DNA of 64,000 bases from Hippasteria phrygiana (Eukaryota; Echinodermata; Asteroidea; Valvatida; Goniasteridae), in NCBI GenBank assembly GCA_037893225.1, contig JAZGUH010000056.1, positions 1,674,001-1,738,000 of the forward strand, read 5' to 3'. Under the pieces are notes generated by a model. It saw only the letters and a program-made list of their open reading frames with translations, was not told the origin of the DNA and searched no databases. Made by a program: the position numbers and the translations under genes. Shown in pieces: positions 42,815-56,941 of the stretch; the stretch's first letter is position 1; each line of letters begins with the position of its first letter.

Positions 42815-43673
42815 TAAACTTTCTTATAAATTGCCTACGTTAAACAAATGTTAGCCTTTGGTATCTATGTATATCTCATTCGAATCTTTTCACTGCAGCA
42901 GTGTGACCAAATACAACTTGGCAGCAAATTGTTCTTGTGACTGGGAATAGAAAAATATAACATGACATGCCAAGTGGCCGGCGTGACCTTTTTTGCTCTA
43001 TGTAGATGTACATGACAAATTCCAGCTTATTTATCTCCCCTGTCAGTGAAAAACCTCAATAGAAACGGCCCCAACAGATGTCAAACTCCCATTGCTGAGA
43101 TTGGTTAAAATAAACGTTTGAACAATTCGCTCCAGATAAAGCTGCGTGACATTGAGATTTTGAGATATATTTTTACTTACAATGTACTTGATTTGTGTAA
43201 GTTTTGTTGTCTGTACTTCCCCACATTCTCTCGCCGCTAATCCCCGGCGCTGAGATTTATTTAAATTTAAATAAAAAATGTAGTAGGCACGTTATATCGT
43301 GCAAATGGTTACATCATTGACCTAATATGAAACTTAAGGGCGTGGTTACTAGATGATTGGCAAGCATAATGCAGCAACCACGAATGTAGTGAGAATTTGG
43401 CAAAAACACACATATCGTATACGTGCAGTGCAGTCGGTTGACACGTTGTCAACGTACTGTACTTGTGTTGGGGATTCTTTACAACGTACAGTCTGCACCA
43501 GCAACAAAATAAACAACTCATTAACGAGGTTGATAACGAACTGGCGACACGCCAAATGTTTATCTCAACCAACAATACTCAGCAAAAACAACAAAAGCAA
43601 TGTACAGTAACCGAATTATGACCGATAGAAGCTGCATATTGCTGGTCTCAAATCGAGATCAGCCAAAATATCA

Positions 43674-43981
43674 AGACCACAGAGTGCCGAGACTGAGATC
43701 AAGACTGAGACCACAGGGTGCCGAGACTGAGATCAAGACTGAGACCACAGGGTGCCGAGACTGAGATCAAGACGGAGACCACAGGATACCGAGATCGAGA
43801 CCAACAAAAAGTAGTCTCGAGACCACAGGGTACCGAGACTGAGATCAGGACTGAGACCACAGGATACCGATAATGAGATCAAGACTGAGACCACAGGGTG
43901 CCGAGACTGAGATCAAGACGGAGACCACAGGATACCGAGATCGAGACCAACAAAAAGTAGTCTCGAGACCTACAACACTGG
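43674..43981. repeat. GAGACC tandem repeats with hAT terminus (unit 2)
   Basis: Same as 37198-37504. Confidence 0.8.
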
Positions 43982-43985
43982 TTAA

Positions 43986-44162
43986 TAGACCTTTATCATG
44001 CTGTCACCATCTTTGTCTTGTTCCCTGTATGCATTAGCAATTATGAATAGTGATTCCAATTATTAAATGAAGGTGCCAGGCTATTTTTCCTTCCAGCCTC
44101 GGTTTGGTTACATTGATTTTAATACGAGAAAAACAAAATGGCTGTGCTATGATAAAGGTCTA
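43986..44162. mobile_element. 177-bp TAGACCTTTATCA MITE (unit 2)
   Basis: Same as 37509-37685. Confidence 0.8.
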
Positions 44163-44789
44163 TAATAGTGTCCCTTTTTCCCTCCCCGAAGCACCAAATG
44201 GAGCCTGCCTTTGACAGGTTGCTGTAATTGCAAAGTCTGAAATTGAAGCTTTTATTTTATTTTATAAATTATTTGTTTACTGTCTAAACTGTATAAAGAG
44301 GCAGAATTTCAAAAGGCACAACAAGTGACAATCACAGAGTCTTTGGGCTTTGTGGACTAACCACGACAACGTGAATTCTAGAAACCGTCTGCTGAAATGG
44401 TGGGGTTTCTATCAACATGAGAGTTAATTGCAAACTACCAATATTGCTCTCTGCTGTACCAGAGAATGGTTTTTGTTTTATTATTTACAGTTGTCATGGC
44501 ATTCAAGATTGAGATTCTATGAGTAGACAGACTGTGCCATTACATGTACATGTACATATACATGTACATGTATGACAGAAAATTACATCTCGCCTGAAAT
44601 TTTCAAGAAAGACGCTTTTGGATAAATGCATACACCCAGCCTTTCCAGTCTTAATTCATTACAGAACTTAAATGTTTACATCCAGACCGACAGACAGTTC
44701 AGATTTTCTCAACCCACGATTTTGATGTTTGACATCAAACTAAGAATGAGATTTTATAGTGAAAACACACAAGTTATTTGTTCAATCAA

Positions 44790-44984
44790 TTAATCATCCC
44801 GAGACCAGGGTCGTAGGGGTGCCGTGACAGACAATTTGGCAGTCAGTGATCTCCACACCTCTCTGTCCTCAGACATACACAACAGGGCAGAGTGATTGAG
44901 TCCAGTCCAGGATTTCAAGTCGTCCATCCAGGACTTTTTCTGTCTGCCTCTGCAACGTCCTCCCTCCACTGTCGAGGTTGACAT
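44790..44984 (-). pseudogene. LINE ORF2 C-terminal remnant upstream of GPCR copy 4
   Basis: Identical frame to the one upstream of copy 3. Confidence 0.7.
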
Positions 44985-45255
44985 AAAGGGAATTTGCGAA
45001 CATTGAACATTTCTTCAAGAAATATTCTTGCAGATCATGTTTAGAAAAATAGAGTTTTGCTAATGAAGTGAGCTGACATATGTGTACCACATGGTAACAA
45101 AGTTTTATAAAATGTAGGTTCCATTATAAAGGATTTGGAAAACGGATGTGGATATTTTCTTGCTTTGAAATGTTAATGTTACATTGGTAACAAGAAAGCT
45201 TTGTCCAAATACTCTGACCAACTTCTTCAATTGCACTGACAAGCTACGAGACAAT

Positions 45256-46194
45256 ATGAATGTAACGAGTTTGAGCACACCTGACATCTTTGATGTGCCA
45301 TTAACAACTCAACTGGACCCTAGCATCATTTTTGGCATCATCCTGATGACACTCAACATCATTCTGGATGCCATTCTGAATCCACTATGCCTTGCTGCCC
45401 TTCATCGCGCCAGTGGCATCCAAGAGACGACCAAGATATTCATGGCTTCGCTCACTGTTTCTGATCTCTGTACAGGGCTTTTTGTTGCAGTCCCATGGGT
45501 GACGGAAAAGCTGGCCAGACGATGGCTACTTGGCAATTTCCTGTGCACGGTGTACTTTGTTTTGTCCCCAACATTCTTTTCAATCAGTAGTTTTTCCCTT
45601 TTGCTTTTAACAATTGATCGTTTTATAGCTATCGTCCACTCACTGCGATACTCAAGTCTGATGACACCACAAAGGTCAAAGGTCATTGCCACTCTCACAT
45701 GGATTGTTACATTTGTGGTATTTATCACTTTGAACGGAATAATTACAAATTCAACAGTATCAAAGCAGGGTACATGTACCCCCGAGTGTAACTTTTGTAC
45801 AATCGTTGCTTTCTGCCTGCTCTTAATTTCCCTTGCAGTCATCTTGATACTTTATCTACACATCCTAAAAGTTGCTCGCCGTCAGGCCCGCCGCATTGCT
45901 GCTCAGAATTATGCCGGCAACCCTCCAGATGGACAGAACGTTCCGCAGCCAATCAGCACAAAGTCTGCAACGACCGTCCTGATCATAACCGCAGCCGTGT
46001 TCGTCTGCTGGACTCCTACGCTTATCACTCTCATGTTATTCTCGCAAGACACCATCCAGATTAACCACAGTTTTGCCAACATCGCAGGCTCAATCTTTCT
46101 CACCAACAGCTGGCTGAATGTTGTCATCTATTACTGGAGGAATAGGGAGCTTCGGCAAGCATTGCACAGCTTGGTATCCTCATGCTGCAACTAA
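45256..46194 (+). CDS. Class A GPCR, copy 4
   Basis: 312 residues, encoding the same protein as copies 5 and 6 as far as I can read. It differs from copy 3 by Ile35. Start choice, helix layout and loop changes are as for copy 3 (DRF, IVHSLRYSS, FVCWTP, NVVIY). It sits in the middle of the array and is followed by the shortened 3' flank. It has no stop or frameshift despite its apparent youth as a duplicate. Confidence 0.9.
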   Translation: MNVTSLSTPDIFDVPLTTQLDPSIIFGIILMTLNIILDAILNPLCLAALHRASGIQETTKIFMASLTVSDLCTGLFVAVPWVTEKLARRWLLGNFLCTVYFVLSPTFFSISSFSLLLLTIDRFIAIVHSLRYSSLMTPQRSKVIATLTWIVTFVVFITLNGIITNSTVSKQGTCTPECNFCTIVAFCLLLISLAVILILYLHILKVARRQARRIAAQNYAGNPPDGQNVPQPISTKSATTVLIITAAVFVCWTPTLITLMLFSQDTIQINHSFANIAGSIFLTNSWLNVVIYYWRNRELRQALHSLVSSCCN

Positions 46195-47659
46195 CATTCA
46201 CTCAATGACCAATCTGATCTGAAGAAGTTCAATTGCTGAATCAGCAGAATTTACAACTTGTTTCTTCCCCTTGATGTTTTAAAATGGCCATATGGTATGA
46301 CGGTTCACATTGGTACCAAGTCTAACAGGATCCCGTACATGCTCAAAATCTGTGAAATAACAGGTTGGGCCACATGTTTAGACAGTTGTTATCTTACTTT
46401 ATACCCCCACTAAAATAGGTCAGAAACAGAAAAAATATGAAAAATAGCAAACCCTCATTGATAACTGTCTAAACATGTGGCAAAATCTGTAATATATCAA
46501 GATTTATCTCCTCAAAATCGTCAAGTCGTACCATCAATGGTATGAAATGGTACGGGCCGTAACTGATTGATGTGCTTTGATATACTTTTTGCTATTTAAG
46601 ACTTCGCTAGACAGGGAACGTAGGCTCCGTGAGAAGTGAACTGTAGATATTTAATCATAAAACTACATTGTACATGTATTTTTTGGTTACAAAAGATGAC
46701 TAGGCACCACACTATTGTAAAATATCTTTGGGATGGATAAGATTTGAAGTTTGCATGGTGAAGGTAACAATATGGTAAGGATTAACAGTAACACCATGTG
46801 AAATCGTTTCTCTTTTGTGAGTTTGTGTGGTTCTGAAAGGAACTGGAAAAACAACTTTTCTAAAGTATGCTCTGTCCGTCCTCAAGAGACGGAGCGTGTG
46901 GTATTTCCAACAGGTTGCCCGTCGATGTTTGGGTGTTTGCATGTGCGCGTGGTGGGTTTTAAGTCGCAGAATGTGTGGCATTACCGTGCAGGGTGACCCG
47001 GTCAGGTATATGGTGGCATGCACCGTTATGCACGGCGAGCACGACGCCGGGACCCAGCGCGGTGCAAGGCCCGCGAGAGTGACGCGGCATGCAAGGTGCA
47101 GGTGGTGCGGCGCACCATGCACGGGCAGCCGTGCCGGCATTTATCACTGCACCGATGCGGTAATAAGCCGGTATTCTTAAACATGTCAGTTGATGATGGT
47201 CAGTGTAGCGGCAAGATATTAAATTTGTTGATTCCAAATTTGTCCAGGGTGGATCCAGAACACAATTTTTTTTTTTTTTGGGGGGGGGGGGAGGCAAAAT
47301 AAAAAAGAATTTTCCCCTGAAAAAGGGGGTCCAAAAAACCATGCACAAATCACAGATAAAACGTAGGGTTTTTGCTTCCATTTCTTTTACTTTTTTTTAT
47401 TTTGTTTTACTATTTTCTCATCATTTGGGTTACGGATTTAGCTCAAACTTTCATACTTTTTGTGTCAATGTCGAATGACACAAAGCTGTCTGCAGTGGAA
47501 CAGGCGCATGGTGTATCATACCTTTCAATGACGAGCAGGAAAAAAACATTTTGCGAACACCACTGGTGGCAAAGTACTCAATGAACTAGATGACGCTGAA
47601 GTCCTAATCACTGTCGCACGATGCAACACTTGCTCAGACTGAAGTGGGGCAAACGCATA

Positions 47660-47827
47660 CACTGCCAAAAATGGTTTTCTTAAAATGAGAAAATTATCTT
47701 ATTTCAAGACAACTTTTCTTGACTCACTCCCTAGAAAAGTTTTCTAGGGAGTGAGACAAGAACATTTTTCTTGAAATAAGAAATATTTTCTTATATTAAG
47801 AAATTAAGAAAATCATTTTTGGCAGTG
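47660..47827. mobile_element. 168-bp TA-target MITE (unit 3)
   Basis: Same element as 34706-34873. Confidence 0.88.
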
Positions 47828-49072
47828 TAGACGAATTTGACGAACAGCTATAAATCACGCTCTCCCACAGATACAGATTGCGTGATTACAAAAGCGCCAG
47901 AAATGTATGCACTCCTAAAGAGGTAAGCTAGCTGGGTCATTAGGGAACAAAGCACCTGGCTGATTGTGGTCGCCGAATTATGCTGCATTCCAATCAACTT
48001 GTGAACTTGTGGTCAGTGAGAGTAATCCTGACTTCGAGAAAATAAAATAAAGATGCGGCAGTGGCGGCAGGTCATAGAATTTTTTTTCTTGAATCATATC
48101 TAGTATTGTTTTCAACAAAATACATTTTTTGTGGGTGGGTGTATGCAGTGGCTGCCTTTTTGCGACGTCAGTAAAAACAATTTTTTTTAAATGGTGTGTT
48201 GACAAACACAAATGCCCCGCCAAGTGGAATTCCCCTTTTTAACTAAAGACTGATCTATTAAAAAGAAAAATGTGTTAATATGACAAACATGCATCAAAGG
48301 AAAGTGCAAATGGCTAGCATCAGAGGTTATGGATCTGCTTTACTGTATCTGCAACATTTCAGATTAAAGCAAGTTATTGTGTCTCAACCATTTCTATTGT
48401 TTTAAGCATAATGGTCTTGAACTTTGGCCTATGGGGGTCAAAATCAATAGGATTCTGGAAGACCCTAAGACCAACCCACATACCAAATAGGAAGTTGATA
48501 TGCCAAATCCTTCTCAAGTTATCATGTCCCAACCATCCACACAGACACTAGCAGTCATGTTTTACCATACCCATGAATAGACCTCTTCTTTTGTTCCCTT
48601 TGTTTGTACTCCCATAAGGTTTGTACACCAAATTCTCCCAAGGACTCAGACCAAGTCTTCGGTTGTATTGTTATCCCTAATCCCCCATTGTCCCAAGTCC
48701 TTAGTTGTAAAGGATAACCAACCCACACACACAGTCATACTTTCCCAATACTTCCGAGGACAATGCTTTGTGTATCCTATTGTTCCTTTAATTAATATAA
48801 CCCCATGTAGTGTAGATATGAGCACGTATTTTTACGTCCGAGGACCGACTTCAACAAAAGACCTACTTGCGAGGACAAGAAAGTTTCCTTTGTTTTTCTT
48901 TCTCCTCTTGTCCTCGGAAGGACATGTATTCTGGTTCCAAACATTGCATTGATTGAAGTCATCACTTTGGTACTCTATGGTGAGTTATATATAATGTATA
49001 AAGAGAAACCACCCTAATTCTAAAATGGTATAGGCCTATTCATCAATGTTCCCCAGTACACAATGGAGTTGG

Positions 49073-49291
49073 TTCACCATACAAAACCTTGCACCTGCCA
49101 GCAGACACAGCATGTACAACCATACAAAACCATACAGTGCCATACAGAGGTCAAGTTGATTTACCATTCATCACCTTACATACTTCAGTACAGGCAAGTC
49201 TTTTGACCATACAAAACCAGACAGCTGTCAGGTTTTGTATGGTAAACCTGCTGTACACTCTGTGACTCACTGTATGGTTTTGTATGGTGAA
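49073..49291. mobile_element. 219-bp inverted CCATACAAAACC element (unit 3)
   Basis: Same as 36119-36337. Confidence 0.8.
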
Positions 49292-50150
49292 TAAACTTTC
49301 TTATAAATTGCCTACGTTAAACAAATGTTAGCCTTTGGTATCTATGTATATCTCATTCGAATCTTTTCACTGCAGCAGTGTGACCAAATACAACTTGGCA
49401 GCAAATTGTTCTTGTGACTGGGAATAGAAAAATATAACATGACATGCCAAGTGGCCGGCGTGACCTTTTTTGCTCTATGTAGATGTACATGACAAATTCC
49501 AGCTTATTTATCTCCCCTGTCAGTGAAAAACCTCAATAGAAACGGCCCCAACAGATGTCAAACTCCCATTGCTGAGATTGGTTAAAATAAACGTTTGAAC
49601 AATTCGCTCCAGATAAAGCTGCGTGACATTGAGATTTTGAGATATATTTTTACTTACAATGTACTTGATTTGTGTAAGTTTTGTTGTCTGTACTTCCCCA
49701 CATTCTCTCGCCGCTAATCCCCGGCGCTGAGATTTATTTAAATTTAAATAAAAAATGTAGTAGGCACGTTATATCGTGCAAATGGTTACATCATTGACCT
49801 AATATGAAACTTAAGGGCGTGGTTACTAGATGATTGGCAAGCATAATGCAGCAACCACGAATGTAGTGAGAATTTGGCAAAAACACACATATCGTATACG
49901 TGCAGTGCAGTCGGTTGACACGTTGTCAACGTACTGTACTTGTGTTGGGGATTCTTTACAACGTACAGTCTGCACCAGCAACAAAATAAACAACTCATTA
50001 ACGAGGTTGATAACGAACTGGCGACACGCCAAATGTTTATCTCAACCAACAATACTCAGCAAAAACAACAAAAGCAATGTACAGTAACCGAATTATGACC
50101 GATAGAAGCTGCATATTGCTGGTCTCAAATCGAGATCAGCCAAAATATCA

Positions 50151-50458
50151 AGACCACAGAGTGCCGAGACTGAGATCAAGACTGAGACCACAGGGTGCCG
50201 AGACTGAGATCAAGACTGAGACCACAGGGTGCCGAGACTGAGATCAAGACGGAGACCACAGGATACCGAGATCGAGACCAACAAAAAGTAGTCTCGAGAC
50301 CACAGGGTACCGAGACTGAGATCAGGACTGAGACCACAGGATACCGATAATGAGATCAAGACTGAGACCACAGGGTGCCGAGACTGAGATCAAGACGGAG
50401 ACCACAGGATACCGAGATCGAGACCAACAAAAAGTAGTCTCGAGACCTACAACACTGG
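50151..50458. repeat. GAGACC tandem repeats with hAT terminus (unit 3)
   Basis: Same as 37198-37504. Confidence 0.8.
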
Positions 50459-50462
50459 TTAA

Positions 50463-50639
50463 TAGACCTTTATCATGCTGTCACCATCTTTGTCTTGTTC
50501 CCTGTATGCATTAGCAATTATGAATAGTGATTCCAATTATTAAATGAAGGTGCCAGGCTATTTTTCCTTCCAGCCTCGGTTTGGTTACATTGATTTTAAT
50601 ACGAGAAAAACAAAATGGCTGTGCTATGATAAAGGTCTA
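50463..50639. mobile_element. 177-bp TAGACCTTTATCA MITE (unit 3)
   Basis: Same as 37509-37685. Confidence 0.8.
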
Positions 50640-51268
50640 TAATAGTGTCCCTTTTTCCCTCCCCGAAGCACCAAATGGAGCCTGCCTTTGACACTGGTTG
50701 CTGTAATTGCAAAGTCTGAAATTGAAGCTTTTATTTTATTTTATAAATTATTTGTTTACTGTCTAAACTGTATAAAGAGGCAGAATTTCAAAAGGCACAA
50801 CAAGTGACAATCACAGAGTCTTTGGGCTTTGTGGACTAACCACGACAACGTGAATTCTAGAAACCGTCTGCTGAAATGGTGGGGTTTCTATCAACATGAG
50901 AGTTAATTGCAAACTACCAATATTGCTCTCTGCTGTACCAGAGAATGGTTTTTGTTTTATTATTTACAGTTGTCATGGCATTCAAGATTGAGATTCTATG
51001 AGTAGACAGACTGTGCCATTACATGTACATGTACATATACATGTACATGTATGACAGAAAATTACATCTCGCCTGAAATTTTCAAGAAAGACGCTTTTGG
51101 ATAAATGCATACACCCAGCCTTTCCAGTCTTAATTCATTACAGAACTTAAATGTTTACATCCAGACCGACAGACAGTTCAGATTTTCTCAACCCACGATT
51201 TTGATGTTTGACATCAAACTAAGAATGAGATTTTATAGTGAAAACACACAAGTTATTTGTTCAATCAA

Positions 51269-51463
51269 TTAATCATCCCGAGACCAGGGTCGTAGGGGTG
51301 CCGTGACAGACAATTTGGCAGTCAGTGATCTCCACACCTCTCTGTCCTCAGACATACACAACAGGGCAGAGTGATTGAGTCCAGTCCAGGATTTCAAGTC
51401 GTCCATCCAGGACTTTTTCTGTCTGCCTCTGCAACGTCCTCCCTCCACTGTCGAGGTTGACAT
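51269..51463 (-). pseudogene. LINE ORF2 C-terminal remnant upstream of GPCR copy 5
   Basis: Identical frame to the one upstream of copy 3. Confidence 0.7.
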
Positions 51464-51734
51464 AAAGGGAATTTGCGAACATTGAACATTTCTTCAAGAA
51501 ATATTCTTGCAGATCATGTTTAGAAAAATAGAGTTTTGCTAATGAAGTGAGCTGACATATGTGTACCACATGGTAACAAAGTTTTATAAAATGTAGGTTC
51601 CATTATAAAGGATTTGGAAAACGGATGTGGATATTTTCTTGCTTTGAAATGTTAATGTTACATTGGTAACAAGAAAGCTTTGTCCAAATACTCTGACCAA
51701 CTTCTTCAATTGCACTGACAAGCTACGAGACAAT

Positions 51735-52673
51735 ATGAATGTAACGAGTTTGAGCACACCTGACATCTTTGATGTGCCATTAACAACTCAACTGGACCCT
51801 AGCATCATTTTTGGCATCATCCTGATGACACTCAACATCATTCTGGATGCCATTCTGAATCCACTATGCCTTGCTGCCCTTCATCGCGCCAGTGGCATCC
51901 AAGAGACGACCAAGATATTCATGGCTTCGCTCACTGTTTCTGATCTCTGTACAGGGCTTTTTGTTGCAGTCCCATGGGTGACGGAAAAGCTGGCCAGACG
52001 ATGGCTACTTGGCAATTTCCTGTGCACGGTGTACTTTGTTTTGTCCCCAACATTCTTTTCAATCAGTAGTTTTTCCCTTTTGCTTTTAACAATTGATCGT
52101 TTTATAGCTATCGTCCACTCACTGCGATACTCAAGTCTGATGACACCACAAAGGTCAAAGGTCATTGCCACTCTCACATGGATTGTTACATTTGTGGTAT
52201 TTATCACTTTGAACGGAATAATTACAAATTCAACAGTATCAAAGCAGGGTACATGTACCCCCGAGTGTAACTTTTGTACAATCGTTGCTTTCTGCCTGCT
52301 CTTAATTTCCCTTGCAGTCATCTTGATACTTTATCTACACATCCTAAAAGTTGCTCGCCGTCAGGCCCGCCGCATTGCTGCTCAGAATTATGCCGGCAAC
52401 CCTCCAGATGGACAGAACGTTCCGCAGCCAATCAGCACAAAGTCTGCAACGACCGTCCTGATCATAACCGCAGCCGTGTTCGTCTGCTGGACTCCTACGC
52501 TTATCACTCTCATGTTATTCTCGCAAGACACCATCCAGATTAACCACAGTTTTGCCAACATCGCAGGCTCAATCTTTCTCACCAACAGCTGGCTGAATGT
52601 TGTCATCTATTACTGGAGGAATAGGGAGCTTCGGCAAGCATTGCACAGCTTGGTATCCTCATGCTGCAACTAA
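51735..52673 (+). CDS. Class A GPCR, copy 5
   Basis: 312 residues, with the same predicted protein as copies 4 and 6. It is the last copy followed by the shortened 3' flank (junction CAGCAGAAT/TTACAACTTG at 52729/52730). Start codon and signature motifs are as for copy 3. The unit after it carries a local substitution cluster in the CpG-rich segment (AAGGGGAAACG near 53599, where the others have ACGGGCAGCCG). Confidence 0.9.
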   Translation: MNVTSLSTPDIFDVPLTTQLDPSIIFGIILMTLNIILDAILNPLCLAALHRASGIQETTKIFMASLTVSDLCTGLFVAVPWVTEKLARRWLLGNFLCTVYFVLSPTFFSISSFSLLLLTIDRFIAIVHSLRYSSLMTPQRSKVIATLTWIVTFVVFITLNGIITNSTVSKQGTCTPECNFCTIVAFCLLLISLAVILILYLHILKVARRQARRIAAQNYAGNPPDGQNVPQPISTKSATTVLIITAAVFVCWTPTLITLMLFSQDTIQINHSFANIAGSIFLTNSWLNVVIYYWRNRELRQALHSLVSSCCN

Positions 52674-54138
52674 CATTCACTCAATGACCAATCTGATCTG
52701 AAGAAGTTCAATTGCTGAATCAGCAGAATTTACAACTTGTTTCTTCCCCTTGATGTTTTAAAATGGCCATATGGTATGACGGTTCACATTGGTACCAAGT
52801 CTAACAGGATCCCGTACATGCTCAAAATCTGTGAAATAACAGGTTGGGCCACATGTTTAGACAGTTGTTATCTTACTTTATACCCCCACTAAAATAGGTC
52901 AGAAACAGAAAAAATATGAAAAATAGCAAACCCTCATTGATAACTGTCTAAACATGTGGCAAAATCTGTAATATATCAAGATTTATCTCCTCAAAATCGT
53001 CAAGTCGTACCATCAATGGTATGAAATGGTACGGGCCGTAACTGATTGATGTGCTTTGATATACTTTTTGCTATTTAAGACTTCGCTAGACAGGGAACGT
53101 AGGCTCCGTGAGAAGTGAACTGTAGATATTTAATCATAAAACTACATTGTACATGTATTTTTTGGTTACAAAAGATGACTAGGCACCACACTATTGTAAA
53201 ATATCTTTGGGATGGATAAGATTTGAAGTTTGCATGGTGAAGGTAACAATATGGTAAGGATTAACAGTAACACCATGTGAAATCGTTTCTCTTTTGTGAG
53301 TTTGTGTGGTTCTGAAAGGAACTGGAAAAACAACTTTTCTAAAGTATGCTCTGTCCGTCCTCAAGAGACGGAGCGTGTGGTATTTCCAACAGGTTGCCCG
53401 TCGATGTTTGGGTGTTTGCATGTGCGCGTGGTGGGTTTTAAGTCGCAGAATGTGTGGCATTACCGTGCAGGGTGACCCGGTCAGGTATATGGTGGCATGC
53501 ACCGTTATGCACGGCGAGCACGACGCCGGGACCCAGCGCGGTGCAAGGCCCGCGAGAGTGACGCGGCATGCAAGGTGCAGGTGGTGCGGCGCACCATGCA
53601 AGGGGAAACGTGCCGGCATTTATCACTGCACCGATGCGGTAATAAGCCGGTATTCTTAAACATGTCAGTTGATGATGGTCAGTGTAGCGGCAAGATATTA
53701 AATTTGTTGATTCCAAATTTGTCCAGGGTGGATCCAGAACACAATTTTTTTTTTTTTTGGGGGGGGGGGGAGGCAAAATAAAAAAGAATTTTCCCCTGAA
53801 AAAGGGGGTCCAAAAAACCATGCACAAATCACAGATAAAACGTAGGGTTTTTGCTTCCATTTCTTTTACTTTTTTTTATTTTGTTTTACTATTTTCTCAT
53901 CATTTGGGTTACGGATTTAGCTCAAACTATCATACTTTTTGTGTCAATGTCGAATGACACAAAGCTGTCTGCAGTGGAACAGGCGCATGGTGTATCATAC
54001 CTTTCAATGACGAGCAGGAAAAAAACATTTTGCGAACACCACTGGTGGCAAAGTACTCAATGAACTAGATGACGCTGAAGTCCTAATCACTGTCGCACGA
54101 TGCAACACTTGCTCAGACTGAAGTGGGGCAAACGCATA

Positions 54139-54306
54139 CACTGCCAAAAATGGTTTTCTTAAAATGAGAAAATTATCTTATTTCAAGACAACTTTTCTTG
54201 ACTCACTCCCTAGAAAAGTTTTCTAGGGAGTGAGACAAGAACATTTTTCTTGAAATAAGAAATATTTTCTTATATTAAGAAATTAAGAAAATCATTTTTG
54301 GCAGTG
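54139..54306. mobile_element. 168-bp TA-target MITE (unit 4)
   Basis: Same element as 34706-34873. Confidence 0.88.
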
Positions 54307-55551
54307 TAGACGAATTTGACGAACAGCTATAAATCACGCTCTCCCACAGATACAGATTGCGTGATTACAAAAGCGCCAGAAATGTATGCACTCCTAAAGA
54401 GGTAAGCTAGCTGGGTCATTAGGGAACAAAGCACCTGGCTGATTGTGGTCGCCGAATTATGCTGCATTCCAATCAACTTGTGAACTTGTGGTCAGTGAGA
54501 GTAATCCTGACTTCCAGAAAATAAAATAAAGATGCGGCAGTGGCGGCAGGTCATAGAATTTTTTTTCTTGAATCATATCTAGTATTGTTTTCAACAAAAT
54601 ACATTTTTTGTGGGTGGGTGTATGCAGTGGCTGCCTTTTTGCGACGTCAGTAAAAACAATTTTTTTTAAATGGTGTGTTGACAAACACAAATGCCCCGCC
54701 AAGTGGAATTCCCCTTTTTAACTAAAGACTGATCTATTAAAAAGAAAAATGTGTTAATATGACAAACATGCATCAAAGGAAAGTGCAAATGGCTAGCATC
54801 AGAGGTTATGGATCTGCTTTACTGTATCTGCAACATTTCAGATTAAAGCAAGTTATTGTGTCTCAACCATTTCTATTGTTTTAAGCATAATGGTCTTGAA
54901 CTTTGGCCTATGGGGGTCAAAATCAATAGGATTCTGGAAGACCCTAAGACCAACCCACATACCAAATAGGAAGTTGATATGCCAAATCCTTCTCAAGTTA
55001 TCATGTCCCAACCATCCACACAGACACTAGCAGTCATGTTTTACCATACCCATGAATAGACCTCTTCTTTTGTTCCCTTTGTTTGTACTCCCATAAGGTT
55101 TGTACACCAAATTCTCCCAAGGACTCAGACCAAGTCTTCGGTTGTATTGTTATCCCTAATCCCCCATTGTCCCAAGTCCTTAGTTGTAAAGGATAACCAA
55201 CCCACACACACAGTCATACTTTCCCAATACTTCCGAGGACAATGCTTTGTGTATCCTATTGTTCCTTTAATTAATATAACCCCATGTAGTGTAGATATGA
55301 GCACGTATTTTTACGTCCGAGGACCGACTTCAACAAAAGACCTACTTGCGAGGACAAGAAAGTTTCCTTTGTTTTTCTTTCTCCTCTTGTCCTCGGAAGG
55401 ACATGTATTCTGGTTCCAAACATTGCATTGATTGAAGTCATCACTTTGGTACTCTATGGTGAGTTATATATAATGTATAAAGAGAAACCACCCTAATTCT
55501 AAAATGGTATAGGCCTATTCATCAATGTTCCCCAGTACACAATGGAGTTGG

Positions 55552-55770
55552 TTCACCATACAAAACCTTGCACCTGCCAGCAGACACAGCATGTACAACC
55601 ATACAAAACCATACAGTGCCATACAGAGGTCAAGTTGATTTACCATTCATCACCTTACATACTTCAGTACAGGCAAGTCTTTTGACCATACAAAACCAGA
55701 CAGCTGTCAGGTTTTGTATGGTAAACCTGCTGTACACTCTGTGACTCACTGTATGGTTTTGTATGGTGAA
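55552..55770. mobile_element. 219-bp inverted CCATACAAAACC element (unit 4)
   Basis: Same as 36119-36337. Confidence 0.8.
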
Positions 55771-56629
55771 TAAACTTTCTTATAAATTGCCTACGTTAAA
55801 CAAATGTTAGCCTTTGGTATCTATGTATATCTCATTCGAATCTTTTCACTGCAGCAGTGTGACCAAATACAACTTGGCAGCAAATTGTTCTTGTGACTGG
55901 GAATAGAAAAATATAACATGACATGCCAAGTGGCCGGCGTGACCTTTTTTGCTCTATGTAGATGTACATGACAAATTCCAGCTTATTTATCTCCCCTGTC
56001 AGTGAAAAACCTCAATAGAAACGGCCCCAACAGATGTCAAACTCCCATTGCTGAGATTGGTTAAAATAAACGTTTGAACAATTCGCTCCAGATAAAGCTG
56101 CGTGACATTGAGATTTTGAGATATATTTTTACTTACAATGTACTTGATTTGTGTAAGTTTTGTTGTCTGTACTTCCCCACATTCTCTCGCCGCTAATCCC
56201 CGGCGCTGAGATTTATTTAAATTTAAATAAAAAATGTAGTAGGCACGTTATATCGTGCAAATGGTTACATCATTGACCTAATATGAAACTTAAGGGCGTG
56301 GTTACTAGATGATTGGCAAGCATAATGCAGCAACCACGAATGTAGTGAGAATTTGGCAAAAACACACATATCGTATACGTGCAGTGCAGTCGGTTGACAC
56401 GTTGTCAACGTACTGTACTTGTGTTGGGGATTCTTTACAACGTACAGTCTGCACCAGCAACAAAATAAACAACTCATTAACGAGGTTGATAACGAACTGG
56501 CGACACGCCAAATGTTTATCTCAACCAACAATACTCAGCAAAAACAACAAAAGCAATGTACAGTAACCGAATTATGACCGATAGAAGCTGCATATTGCTG
56601 GTCTCAAATCGAGATCAGCCAAAATATCA

Positions 56630-56937
56630 AGACCACAGAGTGCCGAGACTGAGATCAAGACTGAGACCACAGGGTGCCGAGACTGAGATCAAGACTGAGA
56701 CCACAGGGTGCCGAGACTGAGATCAAGACGGAGACCACAGGATACCGAGATCGAGACCAACAAAAAGTAGTCTCGAGACCACAGGGTACCGAGACTGAGA
56801 TCAGGACTGAGACCACAGGATACCGATAATGAGATCAAGACTGAGACCACAGGGTGCCGAGACTGAGATCAAGACGGAGACCACAGGATACCGAGATCGA
56901 GACCAACAAAAAGTAGTCTCGAGACCTACAACACTGG
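56630..56937. repeat. GAGACC tandem repeats with hAT terminus (unit 4)
   Basis: Same as 37198-37504. Confidence 0.8.
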
Positions 56938-56941
56938 TTAA

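Larger units (their letters stand above)
39774..46250. repeat. Tandem segmental unit 2 (6477 bp, ends with GPCR copy 4)
   Basis: It is almost identical to unit 1. Distinguishing sites include ACTTCCAG at about 41555, where units 1 and 3 have ACTTCGAG, and TTTGACAGG at about 44213, as in unit 1. Confidence 0.93.
46251..52729. repeat. Tandem segmental unit 3 (6479 bp, ends with GPCR copy 5)
   Basis: It has ACTTCGAG at about 48033 (like unit 1) and the two-base longer TTTGACACTGG at about 50690 (like unit 4). Confidence 0.93.
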